From Nocardia flavorosea (GTDB taxonomy: Bacteria > Actinomycetota > Actinomycetes > Mycobacteriales > Mycobacteriaceae), in contig NZ_JADLQL010000001.1 in assembly GCF_015477805.1 (NCBI RefSeq), positions 372,001-436,000 of the forward strand: a stretch of 64,000 nt of DNA, written 5' to 3'. Numbering within the stretch: the first letter of the stretch is position 1; each line of letters starts with the position of its first letter. Below, in pieces: positions 58,478 through 64,000 of this stretch. The notes below the pieces were generated by a model that saw only the letters and a program-made list of their open reading frames with translations, searched no databases and was not told the DNA's origin. The position numbers were made by a program, and so were the translations under genes.

Positions 58478-59452
58478 ATGGGTGCTTCTGGGATGCGATC
58501 GGCGTTGGAGACGGCTGCCTCGACCGGATCGGGGACTGCGGCGCGTGCCGCGGTGGAGGGTGGGCCCACGGTGCTGCGCATGGTCCTCGGCGGACGTCTG
58601 CGGCGTTTGCGGGAGGCCCGGGGGTTGTCCCGGGAGCAGGCCGGAGACCATATCCGGGGGTCGGACTCCAAGATCAGCCGACTGGAGCTGGGGCGGACCA
58701 GTATCCGGGAGCGTGATCTGGTGGATTTGCTCCAGCTCTACGGGGTGACCGATGACGAGGAGCTGGCGGCGTTCCGGGAGTTGGCCCGCCAGGCCAATAC
58801 CTCCGGCTGGTGGCACCGCGACAACGACTGGCTTCCGAAATGGTTCGATATGTATCTGGGCCTGGAACAGGCGGCGCAGGTGATCCGGTGTTACGAACCA
58901 CGTGCCGTGCCCGAACTGTTGCAGACGCCGGATTATGCACGGGCCCTGCTCACTCTCGCGCATCCGGGGGAGACGACCGAAGCCGTCGAACGGCGGGTGG
59001 CGCTGCGGATGCGCCGGCAGCATATCCTGACCCGTCCGCATCCGCCGCACCTCTGGCTGATCGTCGAGGAGGCGGCGCTCACCCGCCGGATCGGTGGTTC
59101 CCGGATCTGGTCGGCTCAGCTGGACCGATTGCAGGCCGCCGCAAAACAACCGCATGTCACCGTGCAGGTATTGGCCGATCACGTCGGCGGTCCCGCCATG
59201 ACCGACGGTGCATTCACCTATCTGCGGTTCGCGGAGGCCGATCTGCCCGATATCGTGTATCTGCAGCAGCTCACCGGGGCGTTGTACCTCGACAAACAAG
59301 CGGATCTGGACGCCTACCGGTCGGTCGCCAACCAGTTGTCGGTGCATGCCGCACCTCCCGAGCACACGCCGGGACTGTTGGCCGCGCTGCGGCGGCGGCA
59401 GCCGCGGATCCTGGACCAGCCGCTGCGCCGGGAACTCGGCCCCGGTCACTGA
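58478..59452 (+). CDS. XRE-family regulator with DUF5753 domain (second paralogue)
   Basis: The 324-residue protein is closely similar to the regulator at 55103 (shared GGPTVLRMVLGGRLRRLREARG, SKISRLELGRTSIRERDL, GLEQAAQVIRCYEPRAVPELLQTPDYARALL, DLPDIVYLQQLTGALYLDK). Helix-turn-helix about 40-95, DUF5753 about 120-300. It has no DUF397 gene beside it. The start is uncertain: GTG 58451, ATG 58478 and ATG 58493 are in frame and none has a clear ribosome site. Confidence 0.88.
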   Translation: MGASGMRSALETAASTGSGTAARAAVEGGPTVLRMVLGGRLRRLREARGLSREQAGDHIRGSDSKISRLELGRTSIRERDLVDLLQLYGVTDDEELAAFRELARQANTSGWWHRDNDWLPKWFDMYLGLEQAAQVIRCYEPRAVPELLQTPDYARALLTLAHPGETTEAVERRVALRMRRQHILTRPHPPHLWLIVEEAALTRRIGGSRIWSAQLDRLQAAAKQPHVTVQVLADHVGGPAMTDGAFTYLRFAEADLPDIVYLQQLTGALYLDKQADLDAYRSVANQLSVHAAPPEHTPGLLAALRRRQPRILDQPLRRELGPGH

Positions 59453-59594
59453 ATCCGGCAGATCGGCGTACGGCCCCGCGGCGAGTAATTCGCCATGTCG
59501 TTATCGGTTTGTGACCGAACCCAATTCGCGGTCGATCCCCTGATGAAGTATCCGGACAGACGACGGATGGGCCGCTGACGCCCGGGTTCGTGGT

Positions 59595-59600
59595 TACTGT
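59595..59600 (+). promoter_or_regulatory. -10 box for the PucR-like gene
   Basis: TACTGT ends nine bases before ATG 59610, so the mRNA would have at most a couple of leader bases. Confidence 0.4.
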
Positions 59601-59609
59601 CCGGTAGTT

Positions 59610-60617
59610 ATGGTGGGCAGTAGGGCAGCCGGCTCCGGAAGCGCAGACCTGGAGGCCGAACTCGTAGCGCATTTCCGGTGTCCAGGGCCGGAAATCGACG
59701 CGGCCGATATGGTCACCACCGTCCGGCACTGCCTGGCCGCGGCCGCACAGGATCTCGGCGCCCGGCCCGCCGCCGCGGCGACGATCACCGCCGCGGCCGC
59801 CCGCTGGGCCCGCGAAGGGGTGGCGCTGGAATCGGTACTCACGGCCTGCCACGACAGTGCGCGCAGCGGCTTCGAATTCCTCGCGGCGCGGATGGCGGAG
59901 GCCGCCGTGGGCGGACAGGTTATGGCCGACGCCGCCCGTCTGCTGGTGCGGGTCGTCGAGGTGGTGACCACGGCGGCCGCCACCGCCTACCTGGACGAGC
60001 ATCGAATCGTGGCCCGTGAACACCAGACCTCGGCGCAGACGATGGTCGCGGCGCTTCTCGGCGGTCACGGGGTGAGCGCGCTGGCGAGAAGGTCGGGACT
60101 ACGCGTCGCACCCGCCTATCAAGTGGTGGCCCTGGCGATTCCGCCGAACGCCGAGGAACGGGCCGGCGGCCCCGGCGCGGTGTCGGCGGCCCGGCGCAAG
60201 CTTCGCCGGGTACAGGCGGCCTTGGGGCCGCCGTTGGGTTCGCGTTCCCTGTCGCTACTGCACGCCGATGGCGGCACCGTGCTGATTCCCCTGGCGGCAG
60301 CACACGATACCGGGGGCGGTCCGGTGGGAGCGGGGGTGATGAGCGCCGAGGTACTGCAGTTGGTCGCCGAGGCCGCGGAGGCCCCGCCGACCGCGATCGT
60401 GGCCAGCGGCTCCACCGACCAGATCCCGGAGCTGGCCGGACGTACGCACGAACTATTGGACCGACTGCGCGCCGGTGGCCGGCCACCCGGCCTGTACCGG
60501 ATCGCGGAGGGCGCAGCCCTGGAGCCGGATTCGGTGGTGGACGCCATGCGGTTGCGCCGGCTGCCGCGCGTCCCGTCCGGTGCGCGCACCCGGCCGGGAA
60601 AACCAGGAGCGGCGTGA
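59610..60617 (+). CDS. PucR/CdaR-like regulator lacking the C-terminal HTH
   Basis: The 335-residue protein has a helical N-terminal domain (AAARWAREGVALESVLTACHDSARSGFEFLAARMAE, about 50-85; VVEVVTTAAATAYLDEHRIVAREHQ) common to actinobacterial PucR-type regulators and a GGDEF-like middle (about 155-260; AYQVVALAIPPNAEER, DGGTVLIPLAAA). The PucR helix-turn-helix that normally follows (with a LxVHxNT motif) is absent; the protein ends in GARTRPGKPGAA. It may be a truncated or DNA-independent form. The end of the gene is 39 bases before the esterase gene. Confidence 0.7.
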   Translation: MVGSRAAGSGSADLEAELVAHFRCPGPEIDAADMVTTVRHCLAAAAQDLGARPAAAATITAAAARWAREGVALESVLTACHDSARSGFEFLAARMAEAAVGGQVMADAARLLVRVVEVVTTAAATAYLDEHRIVAREHQTSAQTMVAALLGGHGVSALARRSGLRVAPAYQVVALAIPPNAEERAGGPGAVSAARRKLRRVQAALGPPLGSRSLSLLHADGGTVLIPLAAAHDTGGGPVGAGVMSAEVLQLVAEAAEAPPTAIVASGSTDQIPELAGRTHELLDRLRAGGRPPGLYRIAEGAALEPDSVVDAMRLRRLPRVPSGARTRPGKPGAA

Positions 60618-60656
60618 CAGGGGCTTCGAATGACAAGTGGTACCGCGAGGTGTGAG

Positions 60657-61682
60657 ATGAGATTCCGGTCGACGGTTCTGGCCACACTGGCAGTGCTGGG
60701 TATGACTGCCACCGCTACTCCGGCGACCGGTGTCCCGCCGGTCGCGCCGCCGGGTCCCGCCGCCACCGAGACCCGGCAGGCGCGTCCGCAATTGTTGCGG
60801 GTGGAGGTGTTGAGCGATCGCCGGATCCGGTTGCATATCCGTTCGGTGGCGATGCGCCGCGAGATCGCCGTCGATACCTTGGTAGGCACCGGTCCGGCGC
60901 CGCGGCCCACGCTGTACTTGCTGGACGGAGTGGACGGCGGCCCCACCTCGGGCTGGCTGACCGACGGCGGCGCCGCGGAATTCTTCGCCGATAAACCGGT
61001 CGATGTCGTGCTCACCACCGGCGGAACCGCGAGCCTGTACGCGGACTGGATCCGGGTGGATGCCGCCCTGGGGCTCAATCGGTGGGAAACGTTCCTCACC
61101 GAAGAATTGCCGCCGATCGTCGAGAAGTACCTGGGATCCAACGGTGTTCGCGCCATCGCCGGTGTATCCATGGGGGCGCAGGCGGCGATGATGCTGACCC
61201 AGCGGCATCCGGGTTTCTATCGGGGGGTCGCCGGAATGAGCGGGTGTTACTCCACCGCCGACGAGCTCGGTCGTGCGGTCACGGTGATGACGGTGGCCTC
61301 ACGCGGCGGTAACCCGGAAAATCTGTTCGGGCCGCCGACCTCACCGGAATGGCGGGCCCATGACAGTCTGCTCGGCGCGGAGAGGTTGCGCGGTACCGGG
61401 ATCTATCTGTCGGTGGCCAACGGAACGCCGAGCGGTGCCGCATTGATGTCGATCGGGGACAGCCCGGAGATTCTGGCCGTACTCATGGGCGGCGGCTCAT
61501 TGCTGGAACAGGGCGCGCGCCTGTGCACCGAACGCCTGGCCACCCGGCTCGCCGAACTCGATATTCCGGCGGTGGTCGATTTCTTGCCCGAAGGTATGCA
61601 TTCGTGGCCGGATTTCGAGGTCCAATTGCATCGGAGCTGGCCCACTCTCGCTCGCGCAATGGAGCTCACCGGGCACCCTTGA
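60657..61682 (+). CDS. Secreted antigen-85-like esterase/mycolyltransferase
   Basis: The 341-residue protein has a signal peptide (about 1-24, RFRSTVLATLAVLGMTATATPA), then an alpha/beta-hydrolase with LYLLDGVDGGPTSGW, nucleophile Ser171 in GVSMGAQAA and His315 in GMHSWPDFEVQL. Layout matches the antigen 85/esterase D family that moves mycolic acids between trehalose and the cell wall; ordinary esterase function cannot be excluded. ATG 60657 follows GAGGTGTGAG and starts the signal peptide; ATG 60630 would add a polar stretch. Confidence 0.88.
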   Translation: MRFRSTVLATLAVLGMTATATPATGVPPVAPPGPAATETRQARPQLLRVEVLSDRRIRLHIRSVAMRREIAVDTLVGTGPAPRPTLYLLDGVDGGPTSGWLTDGGAAEFFADKPVDVVLTTGGTASLYADWIRVDAALGLNRWETFLTEELPPIVEKYLGSNGVRAIAGVSMGAQAAMMLTQRHPGFYRGVAGMSGCYSTADELGRAVTVMTVASRGGNPENLFGPPTSPEWRAHDSLLGAERLRGTGIYLSVANGTPSGAALMSIGDSPEILAVLMGGGSLLEQGARLCTERLATRLAELDIPAVVDFLPEGMHSWPDFEVQLHRSWPTLARAMELTGHP

Positions 61683-61768
61683 CGACCGCGCAGATATTCC
61701 GGTCCGGTACCCAGTCGGAATTCGGATTGACGAAGGAATACATACCGCAGCGCGTCCCGTTCGCTTTC

Positions 61769-62383
61769 TCACTGCCACCAGGTTGCAATGAATTTCGGAA
61801 TCTGGCGGGGCGTGAGCGTCGCGGCGACCGGTACACCGGCGGCGGTGAAACTGGCCGCCGCGCGGTCGATATGGTTTTCCGAGGTCACGACCACCGCATC
61901 GTATGCCCCGAGCGCGTGGATGAGTTGCGCGCTGCGCTGCGCGTTCTGCACGGTGGTGGCGGCAGCGGGTTCCTGATGGACGCGCTGCGCCGGTAGCCCG
62001 TGGCGGATGAGCCAGGCGGCCATGGCGGCGGCCTCGGTGACCCCGTTGCGCGGGTTCCCGCCCGTGACGATCACCGGGGACAGCGGCGCGAGAAGGGCTT
62101 GAACGTACCCGGCGCGCAACCGTTCCACCAGTTCGCGACGCATGGTGCCGCCGGGAAGCAAACCGTAGCCGAGGATCACGATCGCGGTCCCGGGGCCGTG
62201 CGCGCGCATCAGCGGGCCGTTCGGCAACTCCCCGATTCCGGTCGGTAGCCCGTCCGGGACGATGGGGGTGGCGCCGGCCGATCCGCACAGACCCGCGGTG
62301 ATCGCGGCAGCGGTGAGGGCGGTGGTCAGAACCGTCCGGAACCCGGGAGCGCGGCGGCGGCGGTGGCTGCGGATATCGGGCAT
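61769..62383 (-). CDS. Secreted YdcF/DUF218-family protein
   Basis: The 204-residue protein has an Arg-rich start and signal peptide (about 1-38) and a DUF218 domain (AIVILGYGLLPGGTMRRELVERLRAGYVQAL, PVIVTGGNPRNGVTEAAAMAAWLIRHG, TTVQNAQRSAQLI, VVVTSENHIDRA). DUF218 proteins are linked to envelope polysaccharide or vancomycin-resistance phenotypes in other bacteria. CGGAG before ATG 62383 supports this start over GTG 62440. It converges with the esterase gene. Confidence 0.85.
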   Translation of the reverse strand: MPDIRSHRRRRAPGFRTVLTTALTAAAITAGLCGSAGATPIVPDGLPTGIGELPNGPLMRAHGPGTAIVILGYGLLPGGTMRRELVERLRAGYVQALLAPLSPVIVTGGNPRNGVTEAAAMAAWLIRHGLPAQRVHQEPAAATTVQNAQRSAQLIHALGAYDAVVVTSENHIDRAAASFTAAGVPVAATLTPRQIPKFIATWWQ

Positions 62384-62751
62384 CGCGAACTCCGAAATGA
62401 CGGGGCCGGAATCGGCCGTGTATCGAAAAGCGGTGATCACATTTTCGGGTACCTGGCCGTGATCGATTCGTGATCGTCTGTGTTATTGGACAATCCACGA
62501 AAAAACGTGCTTTTGTCAGGGTTCGCAACGGCACCCTGCCCGCGTGGCCCCCGCGATTCCGGGGAATTCCCGATCGTTTCGTCTGTGACGGGCACCAAAC
62601 CGGATCGAACGCTTTGGTGAGCTGCCCAATTCCACCACCCGAATCATTGGACAACCGGTCGGCCGCCCGTACTGTCGGCGCAGCTTCCCTGCCGCGAAAA
62701 CTCTGCGCGGCAAGGGAATCGGACGACGAAGTTCTGGCAGAAAGGGTCCTG
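62384..62751. other. Divergent intergenic region, 368 bases
   Basis: Lies between the YdcF-family and lipase genes. It contains the lipase promoter (62647-62675), a GTGATCAC palindrome (62433-62440) and two CGTGATCG copies 11 bases apart (62458-62465, 62469-62476). The ATTGGACAA ninemer occurs twice (62485 and 62646). No gene was recognised. Confidence 0.55.
62647..62675 (+). promoter_or_regulatory. Promoter of the lipase gene
   Basis: TTGGAC (62647-62652), 17 bases, TACTGT (62670-62675). Transcription would start near 62682, giving a leader of about 70 bases. Confidence 0.6.
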
Positions 62752-63951
62752 ATGAATCGACCTACCTCCGGCCGGCTGCGCGCCGCGGTCTTGTGTGCCG
62801 CCACCGCACTATTTTTCGGGTTCACCGGTGCGGGCGCCGGAGCCGGCCCGCCGGTGGCTCCCACCGAACAGGATCTGGCCGAATACATCGCGGCGGGCCG
62901 GACCGCCGGGCCGGTCGCCGATTCCGGAAGCGCCAGCGGCTCGGCCTGTAACTCCGGCAGCGGGGCGGGTTCGGGTAACGGTTCCGGGGATTGTTACGGC
63001 GGTTCGGGCAGCAGTTCGGGCCTTTCGGGCGGGTACGCCTCCGATACTGTGGGCCACGGCCCGGCGCAGACGGCGTTCCTGTCGGCTTTCGCGCACGGCC
63101 TGTTCAACGCCGATGTCGCGCCACCCGGCGCCAATGACTGGAACTGCAAACCCACCGCGGAACACCCGCGCCCGGTACTGCTGATCCACGGCACATGGAT
63201 GAACGCCTACAACGGTTTCGCTTTCATGGGACAGCCGATCAAGGACGCGGGTTTCTGCACCTTCACCTTCAACTACGGCCGCGCGAATCTCGTCCAGGGC
63301 GGCGGGCTCGGCTCCGTGCTACCGGGCACGATGGGTACCGGTTACATCCAGGATTCGGCAAAGCAGCTCGCCGTGTTCGTGGACCGGGTACTCGCGGCCA
63401 CCGGCGCCGCCGAGGTGGATATCGTCGCGCATTCCCAGGGCGGCTCGATGTCGAACTGGTACACCAAGTTCGAAGGCGGCGCCGACAAGGTCGCCAAACT
63501 GATCACCTACGGCGCCACCCACCACGGCACCACCCTGGACGGGATCGGTGCACTGGGCCGGGCCATCAACAACTTCGGTATCGATATTCTCGGCTTCATC
63601 GAGATCTTCGTGGGCCACTCCGGGATCCAGCAGACGGTGGGCTCGGATTTCGTCAACCAGCTGAACGCAGCCGGCGATACGGTGCCCGGTGTGGAGTACA
63701 CCGTCGTCGGCACCCGCTACGACGAGGTGACGACCCCCTTCGACCTGACCTTCCTGAAACCCGGGCCGGACGCGCCCGTCCGCAACATCACCCTGCAGGA
63801 CGGGTGCGAACAGGACCTGTCGGACCACCTCACGATGATGTATTCGCCGCGCGCGCTGTCCATCGCCCTGCAGGCGCTGGATCCGGTGCAGTTCCCGGCG
63901 CTGCAGTGCACCTTCAACCCGTGGCTCATCGGCGGCGGCGGCAAGCTGTGA
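62752..63951 (+). CDS. Secreted triacylglycerol lipase-type hydrolase
   Basis: The 399-residue protein has a signal peptide (about 1-32), a flexible Gly/Ser-rich linker (about 58-92), and a lipase domain with PVLLIHGTWMNAYNGF, nucleophile Ser228 in VAHSQGGSMSNWY and a Cys-rich exterior (CTFTF, DGCEQDLSDH, LQCTF). It matches the class 2/LipA-like extracellular lipases of Nocardia and Rhodococcus. GAAAGGG before ATG 62752 fixes the start; the frame is open further upstream without a signal. Confidence 0.9.
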   Translation: MNRPTSGRLRAAVLCAATALFFGFTGAGAGAGPPVAPTEQDLAEYIAAGRTAGPVADSGSASGSACNSGSGAGSGNGSGDCYGGSGSSSGLSGGYASDTVGHGPAQTAFLSAFAHGLFNADVAPPGANDWNCKPTAEHPRPVLLIHGTWMNAYNGFAFMGQPIKDAGFCTFTFNYGRANLVQGGGLGSVLPGTMGTGYIQDSAKQLAVFVDRVLAATGAAEVDIVAHSQGGSMSNWYTKFEGGADKVAKLITYGATHHGTTLDGIGALGRAINNFGIDILGFIEIFVGHSGIQQTVGSDFVNQLNAAGDTVPGVEYTVVGTRYDEVTTPFDLTFLKPGPDAPVRNITLQDGCEQDLSDHLTMMYSPRALSIALQALDPVQFPALQCTFNPWLIGGGGKL

Positions 63952-64000
63952 TCCGCCGGTAGACGGTGCGCACCGGCATAACTGCCCGACTCCACAGTTC

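Noticed and set aside
1..64000. tRNA, rRNA, CRISPR, transposase or phage genes
   Set aside because: No cloverleaf with a TTCGA-type loop, no regularly spaced repeats and no transposase or integrase motifs were seen while reading both strands.

Overview
The window is about 70 percent GC, almost wall-to-wall coding, with strong G/C third-position bias. The gene set points to a mycolic-acid actinomycete, most likely Nocardia or a close relative: an antigen-85-like secreted esterase, LigC with its split primase-polymerase, CtpI/CtpH-type giant P-type ATPase, XRE/DUF397 regulators, DUF574-type methyltransferases, a KstR-like operator and two nicotinoprotein (mycofactocin-type) dehydrogenases. No tRNA, rRNA, insertion sequence, CRISPR array or phage gene was seen; it looks like an ordinary chromosomal segment with lineage-specific islets. 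Genus assignment is inference.

Layout. 1-9 kb: a cyclic-nucleotide-type sensor kinase (cut by the left edge) next to a receiver-glutaredoxin-thioredoxin reductase fusion, a PRC-barrel/DUF2382 stress protein with a SigF-like promoter and a clean terminator, and a 1553-residue P-type ATPase that appears to join a dead ATPase half to a live one. 9-28 kb: metabolic genes, mostly lipid or xenobiotic type (zinc alcohol dehydrogenases, mycofactocin-type SDR, MaoC hydratase, CysQ, P450, acyl-CoA thioesterase, hydroxyacyl-CoA dehydrogenase, MpaB-like oxygenase with a divergent TetR, and a double acyl-CoA dehydrogenase behind a KstR-type box). 28-46 kb: GH3 glycosidase, RibD-like reductase, GlxA-type regulator, a rearranged CaiB-type CoA transferase, a zinc-ribbon SDR, an acyl-CoA dehydrogenase-TetR pair, PrimPol-LigC repair genes, cold-shock protein, NfeD-flotillin, TetR and PAP2 phosphatase.

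46.7-52.0 kb: the most interesting locus. Four genes, each overlapping the next by 4 bases, encode a SufS-like cysteine desulfurase, an unrecognised protein ending in a CxxC heavy-metal-associated domain, a Y4yA-type fold-III PLP decarboxylase, and an O-acetylserine-sulfhydrylase-type enzyme fused to a rhodanese. Three PLP enzymes plus two sulfur or metal carriers suggest a dedicated pathway for a sulfur-containing or metal-binding amino-acid product; the product cannot be read from the sequence.

52-59.5 kb: a regulatory islet of two paralogous XRE/DUF5753 regulators, one DUF397 protein, a DUF574-type methyltransferase and several small unknown proteins. Two of these small genes carry an identical 20-bp element overlapping the -35 of promoters with the same TTGCAT-18-TAGACT layout, and a variant precedes the DUF397-XRE pair, so a small local regulon is likely. 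59.6-64 kb: a PucR-like protein without its usual DNA-binding end, then secreted proteins (Ag85-like esterase, YdcF protein, lipase).

Many genes have a TAnnnT -10 box ending 6 to 9 bases before the start codon, indicating leaderless transcripts; these were used to choose several starts.
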